Source of the DNA: a bacterium
Lineage (GTDB): Bacteria; Verrucomicrobiota; Verrucomicrobiia; Limisphaerales; UBA11358
Direction: 5' to 3'
DNA length: 8,193 nucleotides
Assembly: GCA_021781185.1 (NCBI GenBank)
Contig: JAJXXI010000072.1
Coordinates: forward strand, 1-8,193
In this document: positions 1 through 5,804 of the stretch, piece by piece
Layout of the letters: each line of letters starts with the position of its first letter
Numbering within the stretch: the stretch's first letter is position 1
Position numbers and translations under genes: made by a program
Notes under the pieces: model-generated
Databases searched by the model: none
Told to the model about the DNA's origin: nothing
What the model saw: only the letters and a program-made list of their open reading frames with translations

Positions 1-42
1 GCAACCGGGCGAGCTTCGAGCCACCAGCTCGCGCCCGGTTGC
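1..42. repeat. Strong bulged hairpin at left edge
   Basis: GCAACCGGGC (1-10) pairs perfectly with GCCCGGTTGC (33-42), and GAGCT (11-15) pairs with AGCTC (26-30), with a two-base bulge (31-32) and a ten-base loop. It lies about 115 bases past the end of the minus-strand operon. It could act as a terminator for that operon, but the bases that would show a T run lie outside the window. It could equally be a copy of a dispersed palindromic repeat. Bases 43-158 hold nothing I can recognise. Confidence 0.6.
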
Positions 43-158
43 GGTCGCACGGCTCGACGCGTCTCACTGAAACCACTCTGTTCACCCACAAATTCTGCTA
101 CAGACCCGAATTTTCATTGTCGGTTTTCATTTGGATTCAATTTTTGTTTGGCTGGGTT

Positions 159-553
159 TTAATTCCATTGGGCGGGGTTCGTATAAAACATCCGGCCATT
201 CCGTTTCAGGAGAGCGTCGGCAATGATCCGCTCGCCTTCCGTGGGCGGCTTGGCCGGCAGGAATTGGGAGAGCCGTCCTTGGTTTGGTTCGGAAAAGGTT
301 TGCGGTGGCCCCAGCCTCGGCTGGGCTTTGCCTTCGCGGATGATGGGATAAAGGCTTATTTCGCCCCGGTTGCCCGGCAGTTCAATGCTGACGATGACGA
401 ACTCGCGCCGGTCGGGGTGTTCGGATGGGCGTCCTCGTCGCCGACATAAACCAGCCAGATGGGAATTTCGTCGCCGTCGTGGTTCTGGTCGGGTTGCGGG
501 CCGTCAAAAAAGATGCCGCGCCACTGGCGGGCAATGGTGGTGGTGACATTCAT
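159..553 (-). CDS. Unknown protein, about 130 aa, frameshifted near 414-417
   Basis: Last gene of the minus-strand operon; function not recognised. The start ATG (553) overlaps the preceding gene's stop as ATGA, so translation is probably coupled; there is no Shine-Dalgarno site. The start frame gives a plausible protein through IPIWLVYVGDEDAHPN, then runs into a low-complexity tail and stops at 356. The -1 neighbouring frame carries a clearly protein-like continuation from about 420 to a TAA at 159-161, including DRREFVIVSIELPGN, then GEISLYPIIREG and, near the end, EGERIIADALLKRNGRMFY. One extra base in the C4 run (414-417, read as GGGG on plus) would join the two as HPNTPDRREFV. So either the gene is inactivated or the assembly lost a C. 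The intact product would be soluble, with no signal peptide or membrane segment. As given, only a 65-aa product (356-553) is made. Confidence 0.6.
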
Positions 554-846
554 TTTCTGGTGGGGTTAAGAATTTCAACTTCGGACTGCGGGGAGATTCG
601 GAACGTCTTGGGCGGCGGCTGGAATTGCACCGGCCCGCGAAACCGCGTCTCGAACTGGCGCGGCGGCTGATTCATCAAGACAACGGCGGAGCAATCATTC
701 ACCCGCATGACGCGGCAAAGCCGGTTGTCGAAGCGGATGACATCGCCAGCGCGTAGGCGGTGGGGGTGCGTGTCGGCAGTGAGCCAGATGACGCCGACAA
801 ATTCGGCTTGGTTCGGGTCAAAGGAAAAGCGTTTAGAATGTTTCAT
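550..846 (-). CDS. Conserved-looking unknown small protein (98 aa)
   Basis: Function not recognised. I chose the ATG at 846, which begins MKHSKRFSFDPNQAEFVGV, because it falls five bases after the stop of the RadC gene; a longer reading from 927 would overlap RadC by about 75 bases. The protein is soluble and beta-rich in appearance, with a central stretch (AGDVIRFDNRLCRVMRVND) that resembles a small barrel, and a proline-rich C-terminal third (QFQPPPKTFRISPQ). There is no evident Shine-Dalgarno site, so it is probably translated by coupling to RadC upstream. Its own stop overlaps the next gene's start as ATGA. The tight packing suggests that it works with, or is at least co-expressed with, RadC and the two flanking unknown proteins. 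Confidence 0.65.
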   Translation of the reverse strand: MKHSKRFSFDPNQAEFVGVIWLTADTHPHRLRAGDVIRFDNRLCRVMRVNDCSAVVLMNQPPRQFETRFRGPVQFQPPPKTFRISPQSEVEILNPTRK

Positions 847-850
847 AAAA

Positions 851-1372
851 TCAGGCGTAGAAATAGCCATTGGCGCGGAGACTGGAAAAATTCGGCCTGC
901 CGATGACGACATGGTCAACCACTTCAATTTTCAAAAGCTGGCCGGCGCGGATGAGGTCGCGGGTCACTTTGATGTCGGCTTCGCTAGGTGTGTGGTCGCC
1001 GCTGGGATGCTGATGCGCCAAAACGATGGCGGCGGCAGAGGTCATTACCGCCAACCGGAAAACAGAGGTCGGGCTGACTAACAGCGTGTCCATCGTGCCG
1101 ATGGAAACAAGCTGGTGGCCTTTCGCCCGGCGGCGGGTGTTCAAAAGAATCACCGCCAGACATTCCCGTTCGGGGTCGAAGTAAGGATTCGTGGCGATGT
1201 GGAGATGCCAGTAGGCCGCAACCTTGTCGGGCGTGTCGCACGTCTGCAAATCCATCGGCGTGGGACATTCCCGCAAAGCTGTCACCTTGTATTCATGCGG
1301 CTGTGATTGAAACTTGAACGGCTGCACAAGGCTTTCGATGCCCGGCAAGTCCGGTGTGGTGGGCGTATTCAC
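851..1372 (-). CDS. radC: Short RadC-family JAMM-domain protein (173 aa)
   Basis: RadC-family proteins carry a JAMM/MPN metalloprotease-like fold; despite the name, a DNA-repair role is not established, and copies are common on mobile elements. The signature is complete: HQHPSGDHTPSEAD with zinc ligands His120, His122 and Asp133, the upstream acidic residue in PERE (Glu70), and the conserved LVSIGTMDTLLVSP and VVIGRP blocks. The chromosomal form usually has about 220 residues with a helix-hairpin-helix N-terminus; this 173-residue protein has a different, short N-terminus. I chose the GTG at 1372: it overlaps the upstream stop as GTGA and has GGAGGT seven bases before it, whereas the ATG at 1411 lies deep inside the upstream gene. 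It is the second gene of the operon. Confidence 0.9.
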   Translation of the reverse strand: MNTPTTPDLPGIESLVQPFKFQSQPHEYKVTALRECPTPMDLQTCDTPDKVAAYWHLHIATNPYFDPERECLAVILLNTRRRAKGHQLVSIGTMDTLLVSPTSVFRLAVMTSAAAIVLAHQHPSGDHTPSEADIKVTRDLIRAGQLLKIEVVDHVVIGRPNFSSLRANGYFYA

Positions 1373-1740
1373 TTGGCACCTCCGTTCGCAGTGACGAGCG
1401 TTAAATCCCAAAGGCTGCGGTCGGGACTGGTGAGAAACGATTTCACCAGCGCGGTGTCCTGCGGTCGGGACTTCAAATCCAACGAGGTGCTTTCACCGCC
1501 AACCCAAAGGGCTTCCGTGTCACCCATAAAAAAACCGGCACTGACAAGCTGAACGTGGGGAGCTTCCTCCTTGGTGTATTTGAAAACCTCGGCGTGTTGA
1601 ACATGGATGGGAAACGCGATGACTTGCTCCTTTTGATTCCAAATGATGATGATGTATTTTGCCGCTTCCCCGGCCTTACCCGATGATTGTTCGGATCGGC
1701 TCAGGAGCCCCCTGCTTAAAATTTGACTTGGATTTTTCAT
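1369..1740 (-). CDS. Unknown small protein, first gene of RadC operon (123 aa)
   Basis: Not recognised. The ATG at 1740 (MKNPSQILSRGLL) is preferred because the region above it, although open in frame to 2064, consists of large palindromes rather than protein-like sequence. The protein has a hydrophobic strand AAKYIIIIWNQKEQVIAFPI and a later GFFMGDTEALWVGG segment, without signal peptide or clear membrane helix. The Shine-Dalgarno site is weak (CTGGAAAAA). Its last codons carry the GGAGGT that serves the RadC start, and its TGA overlaps that GTG start, so the two are translationally coupled. It is the first gene of a four-gene minus-strand operon; any control by the structured leader at 1761-1916 would act here. 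Confidence 0.7.
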   Translation of the reverse strand: MKNPSQILSRGLLSRSEQSSGKAGEAAKYIIIIWNQKEQVIAFPIHVQHAEVFKYTKEEAPHVQLVSAGFFMGDTEALWVGGESTSLDLKSRPQDTALVKSFLTSPDRSLWDLTLVTANGGAK

Positions 1741-1760
1741 AGTGTTTTTTTTCCAGAGTT

Positions 1761-1916
1761 CCCGCGCTTGATTGTTCGTATTCGGTCTATCGCCCTGCAC
1801 TGAAGCAAGGCCGTGAAGCAGGGGCGGCTCGTGGGAGTAGTCTCCAGAGGGCACCACGAATGCCCCCCTGCGGAATCGGCCCAGAAAGGGCGATGACTGA
1901 ATACGACAGCAGCGGG
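1761..1916 (-). ncRNA. Rod-like 156-nt hairpin in leader of the RadC operon
   Basis: Nested complementary segments, in plus coordinates: CCCGC 1761-1765 with GCGGG 1912-1916; a near-perfect 19-20 base arm CGTATTCGGTCTATCGCCCT 1777-1796 with 1887-1905; CTG 1800-1802 with CAG 1882-1884; GGCCG 1809-1813 with CGGCC 1877-1881; GCAGGGG 1818-1824 with CCCCTGC 1865-1871; GGC 1826-1828 with GCC 1862-1864; CGTGG 1830-1834 with CCACG 1854-1858; apical GAG/CTC with a TAGT loop. The arms are imperfect, with small bulges. On the minus strand it ends 20 bases before the first operon start, so it may be a structured leader or a separate RNA. A DNA role such as a mobile palindrome is equally possible. No Rfam class is recognised. 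Confidence 0.45.
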
Positions 1917-1956
1917 AATGATTAAAAACGCACTTGAAGAAATTCGGCGTGTTGAC

Positions 1957-2021
1957 CTGTTCTGACTTCCAACGGTTTGGGTGCAACGCAGTGGAAAACA
2001 AACTGGTGGAGGTCAGACTAA
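1957..2021. repeat. Imperfect inverted repeat, 23-base arms
   Basis: The arm at 1957-1979 pairs with the arm at 1999-2021 around a 19-base loop (1980-1998). Comparing one arm with the reverse complement of the other gives about 17 of 23 matches, with the blocks TCTGAC/GTCAGA, TTTG/CAAA and the CC/GG pairs in register. It sits immediately beyond the larger palindrome. I considered an integron attC site, but the GTTRRRY and RYYYAAC boxes are not present in the right places. Confidence 0.45.
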
Positions 2022-2290
2022 TTTGGTTTTGCAGTGAGGGCGGAAAGTTTTGCCAGCGCAGCACGGCGAAAGCTGGCCGCGCTCACGGCTATTGCTGATG
2101 TCCTGGCCGTGGCGAAGCCTCGCGGCATATTGCTGTGTCCGGGCGATATGCGGAGCATCGCGCCCTTCCCAGCCTGTCTCTTCAGGATTTGCTCCCGGAT
2201 CGGAAAATGATTTTCAAACCGGAAAAATCAGTTGATTGGAAGCCTCAATCAGCAAAAATGAATGCCAGCCGAATTGGCGGTCAAAAATTT

Positions 2291-2593
2291 ATGAGTGATA
2301 AATATTTTACCTACAAAAAACTGACGGAAGAATTGTATATGAGTCTTCCAGTGGGATCCCTTTTTGTGATAGCTAATTCATCCAATGTGGGAATAGACAT
2401 CGGTGAAATGAGTGCAATGAAATCCCGTCAGGGCGATTGGGATTGTTGGTATGCGGACAGAGTTGGCGAGATTTGCCACTGCTTCAAAGATTGGGATGAA
2501 TTTCAAAAGTGGGAAAAAGACCGGCTGGAAGAGGAGCGGAGAATCGAGGAGGAAAAGAGGCGAAAATCCATTGTGCCTTTGGACTTCGCATGA
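2291..2593 (+). CDS. Unknown 100-aa protein with charged coiled-coil tail
   Basis: Not recognised. The ATG at 2291 (MSDKYFTYKKLTEELYMSL) is chosen as the first start in clearly protein-like sequence; in-frame starts at 2258, 2207 and a GTG at 2135 would add a poorly protein-like extension, and none has a good ribosome site. The first 70 residues look globular (VGSLFVIANSS, GDWDCWYADRVGEICHCF); residues 69-92 are a highly charged Glu/Arg/Lys helix (EKDRLEEERRIEEEKR) that is probably coiled coil. Codon use is more AT-rich than in the RadC operon, so it may have a different origin. It points towards the minus-strand gene ending at 2644, about 50 bases away. Confidence 0.55.
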   Translation: MSDKYFTYKKLTEELYMSLPVGSLFVIANSSNVGIDIGEMSAMKSRQGDWDCWYADRVGEICHCFKDWDEFQKWEKDRLEEERRIEEEKRRKSIVPLDFA

Positions 2594-2626
2594 CGCTTGC
2601 GTTCCCTTTGCCCCTTTGGACTTCGC
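2576..2626. repeat. 14-base direct repeat
   Basis: CCTTTGGACTTCGC occurs at 2576-2589, covering the last codons of the 100-aa gene, and again at 2613-2626, 37 bases apart. It probably reflects a short local duplication at the gene's 3' end. Confidence 0.5.
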
Positions 2627-2661
2627 GCGGGCGGGTGCTGCTGTTAATTGCCCGCATTTTT
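2627..2661 (+). terminator. Possible terminator of the 100-aa gene
   Basis: GCGGGC (2627-2632) can pair with GCCCGC (2650-2655), followed by ATTTTTA. The loop is long (17 bases) and the hairpin overlaps the stop codon of the converging gene, so this is only a weak candidate. Confidence 0.3.
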
Positions 2662-3232
2662 ACGGTTTCGGAATAGGTGCGGGGTTACTCCAACCCACCG
2701 GCAGAGTTCGGCGTGTGTCACCTTGCCATAGCCGATGGGGCGTTTGGTCGGTATCAGTCTGCTATTTTTGAGGGATTCGAGGACAGCCGCTTTCGTGGCG
2801 GGGATGCCGGCGTATTTCAAGATGTGGTTCGTCCGGTAGGAAAGGCCGTTGTCGGGATAATTTTCAAAATAGGGACCTTTCTTGCGAACTGTCGCGGGGT
2901 CAACGCCGGCCCACTCGCAAAGATCCCGGTGAGCGTAGATACCGTAGGTGGGCGGGTAGCAATGCGGGTAGAGTTTGCCGGCGCGCAGGGCGGTAGCGAT
3001 GGCTTGCTTCTCGACGGTAAAGCCGGCTTTGGTCAGAAGATGATTGAGCCGTTTGGACAGGCCGTTGGGGGGGGAATTCGATTTTATGGTGCGCGGCATG
3101 ATAAATCTGCGCGGCCCGACAAGCGGAGCGGTCGAACCGGTCGCCGATTTGCTGGAAGGTCAGTTTTTCCTGGTCCCGCAAGCGGAGCACCAGCACCTCG
3201 CGTTTAGCTTGGAATGATTCGGTCTGGCTCAT
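2644..3232 (-). CDS. Putative DNA-binding protein: HTH plus two tandem 62-aa repeats, frameshifted at C8
   Basis: Frame one, from the ATG at 3232, encodes a sigma-70-region-4-like helix-turn-helix: KREVLVLRLRDQEKLTFQQI then GDRFDRSACRAAQIYH. Frame two runs from about 3066 to the TAA at 2644 and encodes two copies of one domain, aligned without gaps over 62 residues with about 26 identities (NGLSxRxNHxL, AG, LxP, YG, HxxLCxWxGVxP, R). The frames meet at a run of eight C on the coding strand (G8, 3067-3074). With seven C the product is continuous (KIEFPPNGLSKR), 195 residues: HTH 8-45, repeat one 56-117, repeat two 128-189. As read, frame one yields 110 aa (2900-3232); a separate start at 3099 could give a 151-aa repeat-only protein. 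Repeats resemble small winged-helix modules, so a DNA-binding regulator is inferred. It is divergent from the Mrr gene, 175 bases away. Confidence 0.65.
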
Positions 3233-3407
3233 GGCATTGCTGTTTGCGATTCTGGTGCCAGTTTAAACGCGACTCAATGGCGACGCCAGTGATGAGGTGA
3301 AGGGAGGCCAGCGCTCGCGGGTGAATTGATACGGGGGAGTTTCTGCGAAGCGGTGATTTATCCCGGAGTTGCGAGCAAATCAAGATGCGGCAATACTTCG
3401 TGCCGCT

Positions 3408-4196
3408 ATGAGTCGCCGCAATGAATCCGTTGGTGAAATGCTGGTGAAATCTCCGTGGTGGATCAGCGCCGTGCTGGGCGTATTGGCTTTTGCCGGACTG
3501 CGCTGGGGCGTCCATGCCTATTTTGGCGACAACAAGATGGCGCAGCCGATTGTGGCCGCTGCCAGCAATTACGCTCCGTTTGTGGCGCTGATTTTCGGAG
3601 TGCTGGCCGGCCTGTCGTTCTGGTTTGGGAAAAGGCGGCAGGCTTTGGTTGACCAGCAAACCAGTCTGGAATCCCTGCGCGGTGTGCCGTGGAAAGACTT
3701 TGAATTCTTGGTGGGTGAAGCCTACCGCCGTCAGGGTTACGCTGTGGATTTTTCCCTCGGTAAAGGAGCGGATGGCGGAGTAGATTTGGTGCTACGCAAG
3801 TCCGGTCGCACTTCACTGGTGCAATGCAAACAGTGGAAGGTGTTTTCCGTGGGGGCACCGGTGATTCGTGAGATGTTCGGCCTGATGACGGCAGAACTCG
3901 CTGACGAGGCAATCATCGTGACCTCCGGCAAATTTACCGCCGAAGCGGAAAGTTTTGCCCAGGGAAAACCAATTCAATTGGTGGACGGAATGAGACTGCT
4001 GCAACTGGTAAAACGGGCGCAAGTCGCCTTGCCTGCACCAAACGCCATTACTCCTGCTGAAACTGATGCGCCGCCATTTTGCCCGTTCTGTGGCAAGTCG
4101 ATGGTCATACGCACCTCTCGACGCGGTAAAAATGCCGGCAATAAGTTTTGGGGCTGCCCAGATTACCCCGGATGCCGCGGGACGCGCGATGTTTGA
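3408..4196 (+). CDS. Mrr-type membrane restriction endonuclease with C4 zinc finger (262 aa)
   Basis: Domains in order, from the ATG at 3408: two membrane helices (about 17-35 and 55-74); a short charged linker; an Mrr-cat PD-(D/E)xK nuclease domain (about 90-205) with GADGGVDLVL (Asp126) and LVQCKQW (Gln139, Lys141), Glu99/Glu104 in the first helix and EAIIVTSGKFTAEA as the third strand; and a topoisomerase-type C4 zinc finger with CPFCG (Cys225, Cys228) and CPDYPGC (Cys250, Cys256). All catalytic and zinc ligands are present, so it should be active. Mrr-family nucleases cut modified or foreign DNA; the membrane anchor suggests action at the inner membrane face, perhaps on entering DNA (inference). 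An in-frame ATG at 3369 would add 13 residues; MSRRNESVGEML looks the more natural N-terminus. No clear Shine-Dalgarno site. Confidence 0.88.
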   Translation: MSRRNESVGEMLVKSPWWISAVLGVLAFAGLRWGVHAYFGDNKMAQPIVAAASNYAPFVALIFGVLAGLSFWFGKRRQALVDQQTSLESLRGVPWKDFEFLVGEAYRRQGYAVDFSLGKGADGGVDLVLRKSGRTSLVQCKQWKVFSVGAPVIREMFGLMTAELADEAIIVTSGKFTAEAESFAQGKPIQLVDGMRLLQLVKRAQVALPAPNAITPAETDAPPFCPFCGKSMVIRTSRRGKNAGNKFWGCPDYPGCRGTRDV

Positions 4197-4578
4197 GCGG
4201 CAGCGGAAAGCGTGACATCTGTCCGGCATTAAGTGAAATCGCTTTTTTGTGAGGCCGGATTCGTGTGTTTACCTCAAAATTCGGCGAAGATAATTTCAAA
4301 TAATTTCAGATCGGACTCGACGCCAGCCTGCTACTGCTAATAAATTCCTTCCGCAAGCCGTGAGGGAATTGTTAAAATTCGAGTCTCGCCGCAACCGCGC
4401 TACAAGCGGAATTCCTTTAGACTACCCTCCGACCTCTTCAACCCTTGTGCGGACTTTTTTCGCACCCGCTGCGATTTTTCAGTCTGCAAGCCGCTACGGC
4501 GGCCAATGGAACCGTAACAAAACCATTGCGACGCACATGTGAGATTTCAGCAAACCAAAAACAAAACAAAATAACATT
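4197..4578. other. 382-base intergenic region with small repeats
   Basis: No gene is supported. It holds two 9-base direct repeats ATAATTTCA (4290-4298 and 4300-4308) and a nested hairpin (4314-4385), then a purine-poor stretch and the A-rich leader of the TerB gene. GTGCG/CGCAC (around 4447-4465) forms a weak extra hairpin. A promoter for the TerB cluster must lie here or be further upstream, but I cannot point to good -35 and -10 boxes. Confidence 0.5.
4314..4385. repeat. Nested inverted repeats upstream of the TerB cluster
   Basis: Outer arms GACTCGA (4314-4320) and TCGAGTC (4379-4385) are perfect. Inner arms AATTCCTTC (4343-4351) and GAGGGAATT (4362-4370) pair over nine bases with one T-G wobble around a ten-base loop. 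This could be a structured leader or protein-binding palindrome; no T run follows, so it is not a standard terminator. Confidence 0.35.
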
Positions 4579-5025
4579 ATGGGACTATTCGACAAAATAC
4601 TCGGTGGCCAAGGCAGCGAAAACACCGCGCTAACCAAAGAAGAGGCATTTGCTAGCATACTTCTCGTGACGGTTGCCGCAGATGGACACATTTCGGATGA
4701 AGAGGCGGCGACATTCAATGCCGTCATTAACCGAATGCAGTTGTATCGCAACATAAATGGGCAGCAATTTTCGCAAATGATGGACAAATTGATTGGCTTG
4801 CTCAAAAAACACGGACACCAAAATTTGCTGCAACGCTCTTATGAAGCTCTGCCGGAAGATTTGAGGCTGACAGCTTTTGCTGTCTGCACAGATTTAGTTT
4901 TTGCAGATGGTTCAGTTGAACAAGAAGAAAAAGACACACTGGAAAATATACAAGCCAGCTTAAAAATCCCCGAAGATCAGGCGCTGCAAATCATTGAAGT
5001 AATGCAAATTAAATACCGCGGTTAA
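4579..5025 (+). CDS. TerB-like tellurite-resistance family protein (148 aa)
   Basis: All-helical TerB/DUF533-type protein. TerB domains bind metal through acidic residues at the start of two paired helices; both are visible here: VAADGHISDEEA (Ala34-Asp35-Gly36, Glu41, Glu42) and VFADGSVEQEEKD (Asp110, Gly111, Glu116, Glu117). The length matches a single-domain TerB. The N-terminus MGLFDKILGG is typical of cytosolic TerB-like proteins; no membrane segment. Members are linked to membrane-associated stress and phage-response complexes; the real function is generally unknown, so the tellurite label should not be taken literally. It opens the plus-strand cluster and is followed after 16 bases by a zinc-binding protein. 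The start is preceded only by an A-rich leader (no Shine-Dalgarno site). Confidence 0.85.
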   Translation: MGLFDKILGGQGSENTALTKEEAFASILLVTVAADGHISDEEAATFNAVINRMQLYRNINGQQFSQMMDKLIGLLKKHGHQNLLQRSYEALPEDLRLTAFAVCTDLVFADGSVEQEEKDTLENIQASLKIPEDQALQIIEVMQIKYRG

Positions 5026-5041
5026 ATCCGCTGGCAATTTT

Positions 5042-5236
5042 ATGACAAAATTCAATCAGTGTCCCAACTGCGGAAAACTTCCAACTAGCGGTTGGGTGTT
5101 CGGCGATGCCGGCGTGATGAATATTTACGAATGCGAATGCGGCACCCTTTACTGTCACCTATGCGGTGATCAGCGCTGCCCGGATTGCGGGTCAAGGAAA
5201 CGAAAAGAAGCCGGAAAATGCTACAGGCCCAAATAA
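5042..5236 (+). CDS. Small multi-cysteine zinc-binding protein (64 aa)
   Basis: Eight to nine cysteines are arranged as CPNCG (7, 10), CEC (31, 33), CHLCG (38, 41) and CPDCG (46, 49), with a last Cys near the basic tail, enough for two zinc sites in a ribbon or RING-like fold. Between the first pair and the rest lies a short beta segment (SGWVFGDAGVMNIYE). The C-terminus is basic (SRKRKEAGK). It is 16 bases after the TerB gene and in the same direction, so probably co-transcribed. The specific family is not recognised; a nucleic-acid or protein adaptor is the usual role of such fingers. Confidence 0.75.
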   Translation: MTKFNQCPNCGKLPTSGWVFGDAGVMNIYECECGTLYCHLCGDQRCPDCGSRKRKEAGKCYRPK

Positions 5237-5288
5237 CAAACAGGGAAAATTTGACGGATGCGAGTTAAAAATCTTAACCAAAAAATTT

Positions 5289-5765
5289 ATGGCAGAACAA
5301 GACAACAACTTTTCATGGAAGCGTGACTTCAAAAACGTCAACTGGCCGGCGACTCTTAAATACAGCTTAATCAGGGCTTTCTTTGCCGGCGTTGCTTGGT
5401 TCCTGCTCGGATTAATGATTGGGGCGGGCAACCAATCCGGGCAGAGTTTGCACGGTGCAGGAATGGTTATTGGATTTCCAATTTGCTATTTCATTTTTCT
5501 TTTGCCCATAGGTCTGGTGACAGGCTGGTTGAGTGGTATGGGTGTGCCCTTCGCGGGATTTATAAGCCTTGTTTTCTCCCTTATGATTGTCATCGGGGAT
5601 CCGTTCGTTTTTATCCTTAAAAAATTACAGCCGAACTCCGTCCCTGTGGACAAGCCGGGATTTTTCAACTTCAAACTCATCATCTTCGTAATCAATGAAC
5701 CAGCCGTTGCAACACCTGATTCGGGTGGAAATGAATTATCCGGCTCATTGTTCAAAAAGAAATAA
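5289..5765 (+). CDS. Three-TM membrane protein of unknown function (158 aa)
   Basis: The ATG at 5289 (MAEQDNNFSWKRDFKNVNW) is chosen because the in-frame sequence above it overlaps the previous gene in a non-coding-like frame. Three hydrophobic segments: about 26-45 (IRAFFAGVAWFLLGLMIG), 57-80 (glycine-rich, ends LPIGLVTGW) and 86-110 (FAGFISLVFSLMIVIGDPFV). The amphipathic, aromatic N-terminus (FSWKRDFKNVNWPATLKYS) looks like a membrane-surface helix. The C-terminal 45 residues are hydrophilic and end in KKK. The leader holds a small GTTAA/TTAAC palindrome (5264-5278) but no Shine-Dalgarno site. It lies between TerB and the M48 protease; a role as membrane partner or substrate is inference only. 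Confidence 0.65.
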   Translation: MAEQDNNFSWKRDFKNVNWPATLKYSLIRAFFAGVAWFLLGLMIGAGNQSGQSLHGAGMVIGFPICYFIFLLPIGLVTGWLSGMGVPFAGFISLVFSLMIVIGDPFVFILKKLQPNSVPVDKPGFFNFKLIIFVINEPAVATPDSGGNELSGSLFKKK

Positions 5766-5793
5766 TCTAAACCAACTCAGTTAATAAACCGAA

Positions 5794-5799
5794 AGGAGG
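5794..5799 (+). promoter_or_regulatory. Strong ribosome binding site
   Basis: AGGAGG lies five bases before the ATG at 5805. It is the best Shine-Dalgarno site of the plus cluster and fixes the start of a gene too short for usual gene calling. Confidence 0.8.
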
Positions 5800-5804
5800 A
5801 GCTC

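Larger units (their letters stand above)
1741..2290. other. Gene-poor stretch of large palindromes
   Basis: This 550-base interval has no well-supported gene. Its first half (1761-2021) consists of two consecutive large imperfect palindromes, listed separately, lying upstream of the RadC operon. The second half (2034-2207) has one weak plus-strand reading frame from a GTG at 2034 with a coding-like segment (ARRKLAALTAIADVLAVAKP), lacking a ribosome site. It may be a gene remnant. No promoter could be assigned with confidence for either strand. Confidence 0.5.

Noticed and set aside
39..449. Plus-strand open frame at the left edge
   Set aside because: It is antisense to the frameshifted unknown gene, whose two minus frames look clearly more protein-like.
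1957..2021. Integron attC site
   Set aside because: Inverted repeat of the right size, but the GTTRRRY and RYYYAAC boxes are not at the ends and no integron integrase is in the window.
1741..2064. N-terminal extension of the 123-aa protein up to 2064
   Set aside because: The added residues come from the palindromes and do not look like protein; the ATG at 1740 fits better.
2034..2207. 58-aa plus-strand frame from GTG with a protein-like segment ARRKLAALTAIADVLAVAKP
   Set aside because: No ribosome site, poor C-terminal half, and competing frames; possibly a gene remnant but not enough to call.
3204..3659. Minus-strand open frame overlapping the Mrr gene start
   Set aside because: Overlaps the well-supported Mrr and HTH genes and has no protein-like composition; a shadow frame.
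4208..4249. Terminator after the Mrr gene (AAGCG / CGCTT then T run)
   Set aside because: Only five base pairs with a 27-base loop; too weak.
4360..4435. tRNA-like features: TTCGAGTC resembling a T-loop on plus; on minus GGAGGG...CCCTC with GTCTAAAGG and ACTCGAAT
   Set aside because: No consistent T-stem, anticodon arm or CCA end can be built on either strand; at best chance resemblance.
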